Counted from the stretch's first letter, positions 52,548-62,013 are shown. The stretch: DNA of 64,000 bases from Tumebacillus lacus (GCF_026410385.1 NZ_JAPMLT010000001.1:558001-622000), one strand, 5' to 3'. Notes: generated by a model not told the origin, from the letters alone. A program made the numbers and translations.

Positions 52548-53879
52548 TCAACCCAGCAAGGCGGTCAGCACGCCGTTGATGAAGTCAGCCGCCCAGCCGA
52601 TCAGGGAGACGAGCCAGGACAGGTCGATGTCAAAGAGCATCAGGTCGATGTCCCAGACGTCGAGCGCCGTTTCGTCGGCAGGTGCTGCGGCGACGGGGAC
52701 GACTTTTTTCTCGTTGACTTTGACCTCGGTCGGATTGGCCATGTCGACGGTGAGTTCGGCCGATTCGGAGACCCAGTTGTTGTCGCCGAATGAGTACAGT
52801 TTGAAGTGTCTCAGGCCCTTTGCGTTGGGTTCCTGATAGGTGTACAGGTACGAGCCGCGCTGGACGACGACAGAGCCGTAGCGGGCCTCTTTGGCCTCCC
52901 CTGCTTTGCGGGTGACGATGGGCTCGGCGAGGAGGTCGTTTTCGCCGTATGTGACGAGGGTGTAGGTGTAGTTGTCTTTCTCCCCCGGCATTTCCCATTC
53001 AAACTTGAGCTGGTATCCGGCGTTGGCTTGCTCGGCGTAGGAGACCAGTTTGAGCTCCGGCTTTTTCGGCGGGGTGTAGGTGCCCGGTTCGCCTTTCATC
53101 CGCTGGTGGAAAAATTCGTAGAGGTGGGGCACGTCGCTGGCCAGCGGCAGGAGGATGTTTTCCTGCGGCTGGACGTTGTACATGGAGGCGTTCCATGACA
53201 TGGCGGACGGCTCCTGACCTCTCATCGCCTGTTCGATGCGCGATTCGAACGGGGTCGGCGCTTTGGCCAGCGGCGAGCCGAACAGTTGGACGTAGTCTTC
53301 CGCTGCGACTTCGGCGACTTGCCAGCGGTGGTCGACGCCTTCGACGGCGATGCGGTCGTCGTGGGTCAGTCCGCGCATGCGGGCGTAGGACGTTTGGCTC
53401 CAGCGCTTTTCGTCGGTCAGCGGATATCCGTCCGCTTGCAGAGTATAGTAATGGGTCACGTGATGACCGTATTCGTGTGCCAAGGTGTGGGCGAACGAGG
53501 CGACGGTCTGATGTTCGCGGCCGCCGTACAGTTCGATTTTGCCCGGTTGCATTTTCTGTTTGGTGCCGGGGATGATCGTGCCCACGGTCTGGAAGATGTA
53601 CTGCCCCGCTACCCCTTTGCCTCGCGGGTAGTCGTCGTGGACGACGATCTCGTCGAGCAGTTCGATCTCTTCCCCGTGTGTGTTCTTCAGCAGTTCCTCG
53701 TGCAATGACTTCAGTTTGGTCTGCGAATCCCAACTCGGAGAGTGGCTGGTGATAACCATGCCGTCTGGCGCTGTGTACCGTTCGACCAAAGGCGACTCCG
53801 CATGGCTCACCCCTGTCCCCAAAAGCACGCACAGCATCGCGACCAAGAGCAGGATGCCCCCTCGCAACAAACGACTCAT
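52548..53879 (-). CDS. Secreted gluzincin-like metalloprotease with C-terminal hydrophobic segment
   Basis: 443 residues. A signal peptide (about 1-27, cleavage after SHA) is followed by a domain with the zinc motif HEYGH (135-139, 'LAHEYGHHVTHYY') and a likely third ligand E194 ('EVAAEDYVQ'). A fibronectin-like or beta-sandwich part (about 275-380) follows, and the protein ends in a hydrophobic helix (about 417-440) that could anchor it. No known family name given. Confidence 0.8.
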   Translation of the reverse strand: MSRLLRGGILLLVAMLCVLLGTGVSHAESPLVERYTAPDGMVITSHSPSWDSQTKLKSLHEELLKNTHGEEIELLDEIVVHDDYPRGKGVAGQYIFQTVGTIIPGTKQKMQPGKIELYGGREHQTVASFAHTLAHEYGHHVTHYYTLQADGYPLTDEKRWSQTSYARMRGLTHDDRIAVEGVDHRWQVAEVAAEDYVQLFGSPLAKAPTPFESRIEQAMRGQEPSAMSWNASMYNVQPQENILLPLASDVPHLYEFFHQRMKGEPGTYTPPKKPELKLVSYAEQANAGYQLKFEWEMPGEKDNYTYTLVTYGENDLLAEPIVTRKAGEAKEARYGSVVVQRGSYLYTYQEPNAKGLRHFKLYSFGDNNWVSESAELTVDMANPTEVKVNEKKVVPVAAAPADETALDVWDIDLMLFDIDLSWLVSLIGWAADFINGVLTALLG

Positions 53880-53944
53880 GTGATCGCCCCTCCCCTGTTG
53901 TTTGATTTCCCGGACATTTCCCGGACTCTACAACTATAGCACAA

Positions 53945-53975
53945 AGGGGAGCCATCTCCAAAACGAGGCTCCCCT
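53945..53975 (-). terminator. Terminator of the DUF1028 gene
   Basis: AGGGGAGCC/GGCTCCCCT stem followed by TTTG on the minus strand. Confidence 0.8.
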
Positions 53976-53981
53976 CTTCCT

Positions 53982-54872
53982 TTAATCTCTATGCGTTTGA
54001 CCGCGCATAAAGACGAGAATCTCTTCGTCGATCAGGTCGTCTTCCCGCCAGCGGGTGTCGAAGTTTTCGACGGCGCAATAGTCGTGCAACGCTTTTTTGA
54101 CGGGCTCGCTGTACTCCGCATACTCGCCGGTCGGCAGGTAGTCGAGCGCGATCAGGTGGCCGGTCAGCTCGCCAAGCACGTCGCCTTCCACTTTGCGCAG
54201 TCGGTTCGGGTCGGTCTCGCCGAGGTAGAGGCGGTGCAGGCCGAGCAGCCGCTTGAGCTCGTAGGCCGGGTTTTTGTGGTCGTCGACGCGCAGGTCGACG
54301 TATTTGTCGATCAGGCCGTCGTAGGAGCCTTTCTCCTTGACGACGTAGAGGGCTGCCCCTTGACGGCCGCGCTTGTCGCCGCCCACTTCGTCACCGGCGA
54401 TCAGGGCGGCCAGCAGGCGGTCTGCGAGGTCGCCTTTTGCGTACTGGAAGGAGATGGCCATCGCGTCGATCACTTCATGGCCGACGAGCAGGTTGCCCTG
54501 GATGGTAAAGCCTTCGCCGATGTGATGGAAGGCGTAGTCGTGACACTCTTTGCCGGTATGCGCCGCTGCGTTGCCGTGGCGGTCGACGATGCCGATCTGC
54601 CGCCAATCGCGGTTTTCATCGCCTTCCAGCAGGGCGGCGAGCACTTCCTTCGCCGTCTTGCCCTCTTCGAGCATCCTCAGGCCGTCCGGGCCAAATCCGG
54701 TGTTGGCCCACGACTGGGTGGCGATGGCGCCGACGTTTGCTTTCGCCCACGGGACGATGGAGCCGACGGCGAGAAATTTGGATGCGACCGCGACGCCCAT
54801 CTCGCCCGTTTTCGGGTCGCAGGCGACGATGGAGAAGGTGTGGATCAGGCGGTTCGGGTGGGGGTTGGTCAT
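53982..54872 (-). CDS. DUF1028-family protein (Ntn-hydrolase-like)
   Basis: 296 residues. The N-terminal region 'HTFSIVACDPKTGEMGVAVASKFLAVG' and 'TQSWANTGFGPDGLRML' are the DUF1028 signature; the family has an Ntn-hydrolase-like fold. It is longer than the core family by a C-terminal extension. It follows the acyl-CoA synthetase gene by 36 bases on the same strand, so they are probably co-transcribed. Biochemical role unknown. Confidence 0.9.
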   Translation of the reverse strand: MTNPHPNRLIHTFSIVACDPKTGEMGVAVASKFLAVGSIVPWAKANVGAIATQSWANTGFGPDGLRMLEEGKTAKEVLAALLEGDENRDWRQIGIVDRHGNAAAHTGKECHDYAFHHIGEGFTIQGNLLVGHEVIDAMAISFQYAKGDLADRLLAALIAGDEVGGDKRGRQGAALYVVKEKGSYDGLIDKYVDLRVDDHKNPAYELKRLLGLHRLYLGETDPNRLRKVEGDVLGELTGHLIALDYLPTGEYAEYSEPVKKALHDYCAVENFDTRWREDDLIDEEILVFMRGQTHRD

Positions 54873-54908
54873 GGAAATACGTCCTCTCGTGTCTCGTGGT
54901 GAGCTTCG

Positions 54909-56534
54909 TTAGTGTTTGCGCGATTTTTCCAGCGAGCGCAGTTCGACGCGACGGATCTTGCCGGACGTCGTTTTCGGCAGGCTCTCGACAAATTCGATCT
55001 CGCGCGGGTATTTGTAAGGAGCGGTCAGGACTTTGACGTGCTCTTGCAGTTCTTTCACTTTCGCATCCGATGCCTGCTCCGGGCGTTTGAGCACGACGAA
55101 CGCTTTGACGATCGCACCGCGCTCCGGGTCCGGGGAGGCGACGGCGGCACACTCGGCGACATCCGGGTGTTGGACGAGCGCGTCCTCGACTTCGAACGGC
55201 CCGATGGTGTAGCCCGACGAGATGATGATGTCGTCGGCGCGGCCTTCGAACCAGATGTAGCCTTCGTCGTCCATTTTGCCTTGGTCGCCGGTGATGTACC
55301 AGTCGCCGCGGAACGCTTTGGCGGTGCGCTCCGGGTCGTTGAGGTAGCCTTTGAACAGGATCGGCGCCTGACGGTCGACGGCGATGTCGCCTACCTCGCC
55401 CCGTGCCACTTCTTTGCCGTCTTCGTCGACGATGGCAACGCGGATGCCCGGCGACGGGCGGCCCATCGAGCCTGCGCGCACGTCGAGGCCGACGAAGGTG
55501 CCGACCAGCAGCGAGTTTTCCGTCTGGCCGTAGCCGTCGCGGACGGTGACGCCAAAGTGCTGGTGGAAGGTGTCGATGACTTCTCGGTTGAGCGGTTCAC
55601 CGGCGGAGCACGCGCTGCGCAGGGCTTTCAGGGTGAAGCGGTCGAGACCGTCGACTTTGGCGATCATGCGGTATTCGGTCGGGGTGGCGCAGAGCACGGA
55701 GATCGGGTGCTGGGACAGCAGTTGCAGATAGGTCTCCGGCTGGAATTTGCCCGCATAGACGAACGCGGTCGCGCCCCGTCCGAGGATGGAGACGAACGGG
55801 CTCCAGATCCATTTCGCCCAGCCAGGTCCCGCCGTCGCCCACGCCATGTCGTCTTCGCGCACGTCAAACCAATACTCGGCTGCGATGCGTTGGTGCGCGT
55901 AGAGCCAGGAGTGGGTGTGGATGACGCCTTTCGGGCCGCCGGTGGTGCCTGAGGTGTAGGAGAGGAACGCCATCTCGTCTGCGGCGGTGTCGGCGCTGGT
56001 AAACTGGTCAGACTGGCCGTTCATCAGGTCGGCATAGGACTGCCAGCCCGCTTGCTCGCCGCCGAGGAGGATGAAGGTGGACAGAGTCGACGATTTGCCG
56101 CGCACCGCCTCCACCTGATCGAGGATGCCGCCGTATGCGACGACCGCTTTGACGCCTGCGTGCTCGACGCGGTACTCGATGTCTTTGGCCCGCAGCATCT
56201 CGGAGCCGGGCAGGATGACCGCGCCCGCTTTGATCAGGCCGAGGTAGATGACGTACGCGTCGACGGAGCGCGGGATCAGGACGAGGACTTTGTCACCGCG
56301 GCCGATGCCTTGGGACGCGAGGACGTTCGCCCATTGGTTGGAGCGTTTGCTGAGTTCACCGTATGTAAGGGTCTGACCTTCGTCTGCAGGCTCCGTTTTA
56401 AAGACGATGGCGAGTTTGTCGCTGTGCGTTGCCGCGTAGTCGTCGACTTGACGGGCAAAGTTGTATCGCTCCGGTATCTCCAGTGTAAAGTTTGCCACCT
56501 CTTGCTCATAGTCAATCCCGAATGATGCAGTCAC
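54909..56534 (-). CDS. Acyl-CoA synthetase (AMP-forming)
   Basis: 541 residues of the ANL superfamily. The P-loop-like motif is 'YTSGTTGGPKGVIHTH', followed by 'DGYGQTENSLLVG' and 'GDWYITGDQGKMDDEGYIWFEGRADDII'. The catalytic lysine is in 'LPKTTSGKIRRVELR'. It activates a carboxylic acid, probably medium-chain or aromatic, to its CoA thioester. Substrate not determinable. Confidence 0.93.
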   Translation of the reverse strand: MTASFGIDYEQEVANFTLEIPERYNFARQVDDYAATHSDKLAIVFKTEPADEGQTLTYGELSKRSNQWANVLASQGIGRGDKVLVLIPRSVDAYVIYLGLIKAGAVILPGSEMLRAKDIEYRVEHAGVKAVVAYGGILDQVEAVRGKSSTLSTFILLGGEQAGWQSYADLMNGQSDQFTSADTAADEMAFLSYTSGTTGGPKGVIHTHSWLYAHQRIAAEYWFDVREDDMAWATAGPGWAKWIWSPFVSILGRGATAFVYAGKFQPETYLQLLSQHPISVLCATPTEYRMIAKVDGLDRFTLKALRSACSAGEPLNREVIDTFHQHFGVTVRDGYGQTENSLLVGTFVGLDVRAGSMGRPSPGIRVAIVDEDGKEVARGEVGDIAVDRQAPILFKGYLNDPERTAKAFRGDWYITGDQGKMDDEGYIWFEGRADDIIISSGYTIGPFEVEDALVQHPDVAECAAVASPDPERGAIVKAFVVLKRPEQASDAKVKELQEHVKVLTAPYKYPREIEFVESLPKTTSGKIRRVELRSLEKSRKH

Positions 56535-56610
56535 GTGGTTGAAACCCCTTTCACTATTTGTTGTTCGAGTATTTCAACAAATGCGCATCCAGTTCCTTCC
56601 CTCTCCAAGC

Positions 56611-56636
56611 AAAAAGAACCTCCGAAAACGGAGGCC
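56611..56636 (-). terminator. Terminator of hup
   Basis: CCTCCG/CGGAGG stem followed on the minus strand by TTCTTTTTG, 30 bases after the hup stop. Confidence 0.85.
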
Positions 56637-56666
56637 CTTTGTATGTATTCCCTGTGTCGATCCCGA

Positions 56667-56939
56667 TTATTGGACGGAATCTTTGAATTGCTTGCCCGGT
56701 TTGAATGCCGGAACTTTCGCTGCTGCGATCTCGATCTCTTCGCCGGTTTGCGGGTTGCGGCCTTTGCGTGCCGAACGTTCGCGTACTTCGAAGTTACCGA
56801 AACCGATCAGTTGTACCTTGTCACCGTTTGCGAGGGCTTCGATGATGCCATCAAAGACGGCGTCCACAGCGCTTGCTGCATCCTTCTTGGACAACTCAGC
56901 CTTCTCGGACACCAGGTTGACCAGATCCGTTTTGTTCAC
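56667..56939 (-). CDS. hup: DNA-binding protein HU
   Basis: 90 residues, full length. '[21 protein letters not shown]' at the N-terminus and '[21 protein letters not shown]' as the beta-arm are diagnostic. A histone-like dimer that bends DNA. In B. subtilis hbs lies between spoIVA and the mtr-hep genes; here mtrB lies about 30 kb further on. Confidence 0.97.
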   Translation of the reverse strand: MNKTDLVNLVSEKAELSKKDAASAVDAVFDGIIEALANGDKVQLIGFGNFEVRERSARKGRNPQTGEEIEIAAAKVPAFKPGKQFKDSVQ

Positions 56940-57070
56940 GACCCTTCACCTCCTCTGCTTACTTCCCTTTGTATCCAGTTTGAGCAACTTTATACATTGG
57001 ACATAGATAGAATAAGAAAGACACAAGGCACATTATAGCACAGTAACGACCAAATACAACAAAACACGCC

Positions 57071-57118
57071 AAAAAAGGAGGGAAATCAGGTCTAAAGACC
57101 CGATTTTTTCCTCCTTTT
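57071..57118 (-). terminator. Terminator of spoIVA
   Basis: Long stem (AAAAGGAGG...CCTCCTTTT with internal GGTCT/AGACC) and T's, just after the spoIVA stop. Confidence 0.92.
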
Positions 57119-57144
57119 GACGCGTTCTTGACATGCCATTTGAC

Positions 57145-58623
57145 TTAGAGAATGATCGCGATCAAACCGCCGCTGCCTTCGTTGATGATGCGCTCCAGCG
57201 TCTCTTTCAGCTTGTATTGCGCGTTCTCCGGCATCATCGACAGTTTCGCCGAGATGCCTTCGCGGACGATGGCAGCCAGCGATTTGCCGAAGATGTCCGA
57301 ATCCCAGATCTTGAGCGGGTCTTCCTCGAAGTCTTGCATGAGGTAGCGCACCAGCTCTTCGGACTGCTTCTCGGTACCGACGATCGGGGCAAATTCCGAC
57401 TCGACGTCGACGCGGATCATGTGGATCGACGGCGCGGTCGCTTTCAGACGGACGCCGAAGCGGGAGCCCTGACGGATCAGTTCCGGCTCGTCGAGCGTCA
57501 TCTCTTCCAGCACCGGCGGCGCGATGCCGTAGCCGGTCAGTTTGACCATGCGCAGGGCTTCGGCCACTTTGTCATACTCGCGCTTGGCGAAGGAGAAGTC
57601 CTTCATCAGTTGGAGCAGGTGGTCTTTGCCGCGAATCTCCACGCCGACCACTTCGGTGAGCACTTGGTCGTACAGCTCATCCGGTGCGACGAGGTCGATG
57701 TCGGCGACGCCGTGGCCCATGTCGACGTTGGCGAGGGCGGCGCGGGAGATGAACTCAAACTCGGAGAAGTGCCCGACGACGCGGTCGATGTCGCGCAGAC
57801 GGCGGATGTCTTTGACCGTCTCTTTGACGCACTCTTCGAAGTTGGCACGCAGCCAGTGGTCTTGGTCGAGGACCATGACCCAGCTCGGCAGGTTGACGTT
57901 GACTTCATGAACCGGGAACTCGTACAGAGCCTCGCGCAGCACGCCCATGATGTCTTCTTGCTGCATCTGCTGCACAGACAGTGCGAGCACCGGGATGTCG
58001 TATTTTTCCATCAGCTCTTGACGCAGCCCTTGGCAGCGCTCGGAGTGCGGTTCGACCGAGTTGATCACCATGACGAACGGTTTGCCGAGCTCTTTGAGCT
58101 CGTGGATCACGCGCTCTTCCGCCTCGATGTACGAGTCGCGGGCGATCTCGTTGATCGTGCCGTCGGTGGTGACGACCAGCCCCAGAGTGGAGTGGTCGGC
58201 GATGACTTTGCGGGTGCCGACTTCGGCCGCTTCTTGGAACGGAATCGGCTCGTCGAACCACGGAGTCGAGACCATGCGCGGGCCGTTTTCATCTTCATAG
58301 CCGCGCGCGCCGTCCACCGCATAGCCGACGCAGTCGACGAGGCGGACGTTGATGTCGAGGCCTTCTGCCACGAGGATTTCCACAGCTTGGTTCGGGATGA
58401 ACTTCGGCTCGGTGGTCATGATCGTCTTCCCTGCCGCCGATTGCGGCAGTTCATCGGTCGCGCGTACGCGGTCCGCCTCTTCCTTGATGTTCGGAAGGAC
58501 GATCAGTTCCATAAATTTCTTGATAAAGGTCGATTTCCCTGTTCGGACCGGACCGACGACGCCGAGATAGATGTCGCCACCCGTCCGTTCTGCGATGTCT
58601 TTAAAAATGTCGAACTTTTCCAC
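57145..58623 (-). CDS. spoIVA: Spore coat morphogenetic ATPase SpoIVA
   Basis: 492 residues. A Walker A 'GPVRTGKS' (24-31) near the N-terminus, the typical 'DIYLGVVGPVRTGKSTFIKK' context and near-continuous similarity to SpoIVA proteins. It polymerises on the forespore surface by ATP hydrolysis to form the platform for the coat. Expressed in the mother cell under sigma-E in Bacillus. Its presence shows that the organism sporulates. Confidence 0.97.
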   Translation of the reverse strand: MEKFDIFKDIAERTGGDIYLGVVGPVRTGKSTFIKKFMELIVLPNIKEEADRVRATDELPQSAAGKTIMTTEPKFIPNQAVEILVAEGLDINVRLVDCVGYAVDGARGYEDENGPRMVSTPWFDEPIPFQEAAEVGTRKVIADHSTLGLVVTTDGTINEIARDSYIEAEERVIHELKELGKPFVMVINSVEPHSERCQGLRQELMEKYDIPVLALSVQQMQQEDIMGVLREALYEFPVHEVNVNLPSWVMVLDQDHWLRANFEECVKETVKDIRRLRDIDRVVGHFSEFEFISRAALANVDMGHGVADIDLVAPDELYDQVLTEVVGVEIRGKDHLLQLMKDFSFAKREYDKVAEALRMVKLTGYGIAPPVLEEMTLDEPELIRQGSRFGVRLKATAPSIHMIRVDVESEFAPIVGTEKQSEELVRYLMQDFEEDPLKIWDSDIFGKSLAAIVREGISAKLSMMPENAQYKLKETLERIINEGSGGLIAIIL

Positions 58624-58946
58624 GCTGTTCCCTCCTTAAAATGATCGGCGTTGACTGCGGTACGCGAAACCCCTCGCCAGATCCCTCCCATGGAAAACTT
58701 TCGGTACGGCATCTATGAAAGCCGAGAGACTCAAACTCTTCCAATAGGACACTACATATATATGAGACCGTCACGAGATTATGCAGGTGTGTCCTATTGG
58801 ATTGGGTCAGACCGTTTTGCCAGGCAGGTTGTTTTACCCCTACTCTATGAGCCGGTCCGAGAAACTAGAACAAGCCCTTCCGAAAAAAGAGCAGAAAATG
58901 AAAAAAGACATCCGGAAGTTCTTCCCGAATGTCATGGTATGACGGA
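58624..58946. promoter_or_regulatory. Upstream region of spoIVA with a long inverted repeat
   Basis: 323 bases without a gene. A perfect 12-base inverted repeat CCAATAGGACAC/GTGTCCTATTGG (58741-58752 and 58789-58800) encloses 36 bases. On the minus strand the enclosed section has GCATAAT (58784-58778) and CATATATA (58764-58757), a weak sigma-E-like pair with a 13-base spacer (normal is 14-15). Confidence 0.5.
58901..58933 (-). terminator. Terminator of lipM
   Basis: GACAT(C/T)CGG/CCGAATGTC stem followed by TTTTTTC on the minus strand. Confidence 0.85.
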
Positions 58947-59777
58947 TTACTTTTTAAAATTCCACGAATCGTCACGGTATTTCTCCCGGACGAGTGTCTC
59001 AGCCAGTTCCCGCTCCTCTGCCGTCAGTTCGGACGGCTCCAGACGGACGCCAAGTCCCCTTGCAAAGCCGACAGTAAACGCCGCCACCGCTTCTTCGTAG
59101 GAGACGTCGCGGCCGCTGAAGTCTTTGATCGAGACCGCTTTGTCTGCAAATGCGGAACGAAACCGCTCCCGGACGCGCTCCGAGGGGAAGTTCAGCACGG
59201 CAAACAGTTGGTCGATGTCGAGATCGAGCAGGATCGAGCCGTGCTGCAGGATCGTGTGCAGCTGACGAACTTGCGCGCTGCCGACGACCTTGCGGCCTTC
59301 GACGACCAGCTCGTACCACGACGGCGAGTCAAAGCAGGCTGCCGAGCCCATCGAGGCAAATTTTTCTTTTTCCTTCTCGTCGGCCAGCGAGACCATCTCC
59401 GCTGCAAAGCCCAGCTCCCGGAATCCTTCGAGCAGGCCCATCGAGAGCACGCGGTAGGATTCGTTAATGGAGCTCGGCATCATCGGATGCGACTCGCTGA
59501 CGATGACCGAGTATGTCAGCTCGCGGTCGTGCAGGACGGCGCGGCCTCCGGTCGGACGGCGGACAAAGCCGAGACCGTGTTCTTTCAAGGCGTCAAAGTT
59601 GATCTCCTTCGTCGCCCGCTGGAAGTAGCCGATGGACAGCGTCGGCGGATTCCACCCAAAAAAACGAACGGTCGGAGGCACGAGCCCCCGACTGTGTACG
59701 TTCAGGATCGCCTCGTCGACCGCCATGTTCCAGGCGGGGTCGGACGCTCCTGTGTTGATGATGCGCCAAGTTTCCAC
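58947..59777 (-). CDS. lipM: Octanoyl-[GcvH]:protein N-octanoyltransferase / LipM-type
   Basis: 276 residues from a GTG at 59777, which gives the family-type start (METWRIINTG) and the length of B. subtilis LipM (278). 'RRPTGGRAVLHDRELTYSVI' is the conserved lipoate-ligase motif, and the cysteine in 'AACFDSPSWYELVVEGRKVVG' (the 'ACF' Cys) is the acyl-thioester nucleophile typical of LipM. It moves octanoate from ACP to GcvH. gcvH is 14 bases upstream, so substrate and enzyme are encoded together. Confidence 0.93.
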   Translation of the reverse strand: METWRIINTGASDPAWNMAVDEAILNVHSRGLVPPTVRFFGWNPPTLSIGYFQRATKEINFDALKEHGLGFVRRPTGGRAVLHDRELTYSVIVSESHPMMPSSINESYRVLSMGLLEGFRELGFAAEMVSLADEKEKEKFASMGSAACFDSPSWYELVVEGRKVVGSAQVRQLHTILQHGSILLDLDIDQLFAVLNFPSERVRERFRSAFADKAVSIKDFSGRDVSYEEAVAAFTVGFARGLGVRLEPSELTAEERELAETLVREKYRDDSWNFKK

Positions 59778-59791
59778 GGTGGGTTCCCTGA

Positions 59792-60175
59792 CTATTTGTT
59801 GATGTGCGCGGTGTAGTCGTCGGAGGACAGCAGGTTGTCCAGCTCGGAAGCGTCGCTCACTTCGACGACGAGCATCCATGCGCCTTCGTACGGCTGTTCG
59901 TTGACTTTTTCCGGTGCGTCGTTGAGCTCGGTGTTGACTTCAACGATGGTGCCGGAGATCGGCGCGTACAGGTCGGAGACGGTCTTGACCGATTCGACGG
60001 TGCCGAACGTTTCGTTCGCAGTCAGCGTGGTGCCGACTTCCGGGAGTTCGACGAACACGATGTCGCCCAGTTCGGATTGGGCAAAGTCGGTAATGCCGAT
60101 GTACGCGCGGTTGCCTTCAACGCGTACCCATTCGTGCTCTTTGCTGTACTTGAGATTGCTCGGTACGTTGCTCAC
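59792..60175 (-). CDS. gcvH: Glycine cleavage system H protein
   Basis: 127 residues from a GTG at 60175 with GGAGG eight bases upstream. '[24 protein letters not shown]' is the N-terminal signature, and the lipoylated lysine lies in '[15 protein letters not shown]'. In Bacilli it is also the octanoyl acceptor and relay for lipoate synthesis, which fits the neighbouring lipM. No glycine-cleavage partners are in the window. Confidence 0.96.
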   Translation of the reverse strand: MSNVPSNLKYSKEHEWVRVEGNRAYIGITDFAQSELGDIVFVELPEVGTTLTANETFGTVESVKTVSDLYAPISGTIVEVNTELNDAPEKVNEQPYEGAWMLVVEVSDASELDNLLSSDDYTAHINK

Positions 60176-60271
60176 TAGAAATTCCTCCCTAACGCTACAA
60201 AAAAATTTCCATGCCGCTACATATTGTACCAGATCGTACCGCCCATTCACAATGAAAAGCGGTGAAGCCTT

Positions 60272-61318
60272 TTAGGGCAGGTCCCATTTCAGGGAGACCG
60301 CCTCGGCGACCTCTTCCATCTCGTGAACTTTTCGGCGCGTCATCAGTTCCTCAACGGCCGCTTTTGGCGACAGACCTTCGAACAACACGTGGTAGATCGC
60401 CTTGGTGATCGGCATGTCGATGCCTTGCTCCCCGGCGATTTGGTACGCCGCTTTTGTCGCGCGCACGCCTTCGACCACCATGCCCATCTGCTCCAGCACT
60501 TCGTCGAGGGGTTTGCCTTGACCCAGCGCATATCCGGCGCGCCAGTTGCGGCTGTGCTTCGACGTGCAGGTGGCGATCAGATCGCCGACGCCCGACAGTC
60601 CGCCGAACGTCAGATGCGACGCGCCCAGATGCACGCCAAGGCGGGAGATCTCGGTGAGACCCCGCGTCATCAGCGCCGCCTTGGCATTGTCGCCAAAGCC
60701 GAGGCCGTCGCACATGCCGACGCCCAGCGCGATGATGTTTTTCAGCGTGCCACCCACCTCCGTCCCGATCACGTCGGGATTGGTGTAGACGCGCAGATAG
60801 GAGGTCATCAGGAGATCCTGAAAACCTTCGGCCGTCGACTGGCGGCGGCTGGCCACCACGACGGTCGTCGGGATGCGCTGCGACACTTCCTCGGCGTGCG
60901 ACGGTCCGCTGACGACCGCAAAGCGGCTTTTGTCCAGCTCCGGCAGTTCGTCTTCCATCACCTGCGTCATCCGTTGCCCGGTCTCGAGGTCAAATCCTTT
61001 TGTGCCGTGCGCGACCGATGCCTCCGGATCGAGGTGCGGACGCATCGCCCGCAGCGTCTCACGAAACGCCGAGGACGGCGTGACGATCAACACCCATTTC
61101 TTGCCTTTCAATACGTCCGAAAGATTCGCGGACGCCCGTACTCCGGGATGAATCGAGACTTCCGGCAGGTAGTGCCGGTTGGTATGTTGTTCGTTGATCT
61201 CACGCACGAGCTCTTCGCGGCGCGCATACAGATCGACCTGCAACCCCTTGTCGGCCAGCACGTTCGCCAGCGACGTCCCGAAACTGCCCGCGCCGATGAC
61301 TGCAACCTGTTCCACCAT
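60272..61318 (-). CDS. gpsA: Glycerol-3-phosphate dehydrogenase [NAD(P)+]
   Basis: 348 residues. 'VIGAGSFGTSLANVL' is the Rossmann motif, with 'SGPSHAEEV' and 'GLSGVGDLIATCTS' as family motifs. It makes sn-glycerol-3-phosphate for phospholipid synthesis. It is directly followed upstream by plsY, which uses the product. Confidence 0.96.
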   Translation of the reverse strand: MVEQVAVIGAGSFGTSLANVLADKGLQVDLYARREELVREINEQHTNRHYLPEVSIHPGVRASANLSDVLKGKKWVLIVTPSSAFRETLRAMRPHLDPEASVAHGTKGFDLETGQRMTQVMEDELPELDKSRFAVVSGPSHAEEVSQRIPTTVVVASRRQSTAEGFQDLLMTSYLRVYTNPDVIGTEVGGTLKNIIALGVGMCDGLGFGDNAKAALMTRGLTEISRLGVHLGASHLTFGGLSGVGDLIATCTSKHSRNWRAGYALGQGKPLDEVLEQMGMVVEGVRATKAAYQIAGEQGIDMPITKAIYHVLFEGLSPKAAVEELMTRRKVHEMEEVAEAVSLKWDLP

Positions 61319-61350
61319 ACGGTTTCCCTCCTCGCTCTCCCGAGACCGCC

Positions 61351-61986
61351 CTACGCCCGCGGCGAAGGCTGCTGCCCTTGCCGCTTCGCGCCGAGCTTGC
61401 TCTCGTTCCCTTTGGCGATCCGCCCGATGTTGGCGCGGTGCCGCCAGATCGTCATCACCGCAGCGACGACGGAGAACACCAGATATGCTCTCGAGATCTC
61501 CCAGTCAAACATCGTTTCCGCCAACACGATCAACAGCGGGATCAGCGTGGCGAACACCATCGATCCAAGGGATACATAGCGGGTAAACGCCAACACGATC
61601 AGCCCGATAATCGCAGCTGCCGTCGCTTCGAGCGGCAACAGGGAGAACATCACGCCGATGGTGGTCGCGACGCCCTTGCCGCCACGGAAATTGAAAAATA
61701 ATGGCCAGTTGTGGCCCGCGATCACCGCGACCCCCGTCAACACGACGAAAGTGTCTGTCGCCCCGATCCAGCGTGCGATCAGGACGGCGAACACACCTTT
61801 CATCAGGTCGAGCAGGAGCACGGTGGCGGCCCATTTCGGTCCGAGCACGCGCAGGGTGTTGGTCGCCCCGGCGTTGCCCGAACCGTGGTCCCGTATGTCG
61901 ATCCCGGCAAAGTAGCGGCCGATGATCATGCTGAAGGAAATCGAACCCAATAAATAACCGATCAGTATTGCTGCCATTCCGCTCAA
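61351..61986 (-). CDS. plsY: Acyl-phosphate:glycerol-3-phosphate acyltransferase PlsY
   Basis: 211 residues from a TTG at 61986 that has GGAGG seven bases upstream; an ATG three codons in has no site. About five transmembrane helices. The PlsY motifs are 'DHGSGNAGATNTLRVLG', 'AGHNWPLFFNFRGGKGVAT' and the region around residue 135. It acylates glycerol-3-phosphate, the first step in membrane lipid assembly. 32 bases upstream of gpsA. Confidence 0.95.
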   Translation of the reverse strand: MSGMAAILIGYLLGSISFSMIIGRYFAGIDIRDHGSGNAGATNTLRVLGPKWAATVLLLDLMKGVFAVLIARWIGATDTFVVLTGVAVIAGHNWPLFFNFRGGKGVATTIGVMFSLLPLEATAAAIIGLIVLAFTRYVSLGSMVFATLIPLLIVLAETMFDWEISRAYLVFSVVAAVMTIWRHRANIGRIAKGNESKLGAKRQGQQPSPRA

Positions 61987-62013
61987 ACAAAATCCTCCGT
62001 TCTCGCGGTCCGC

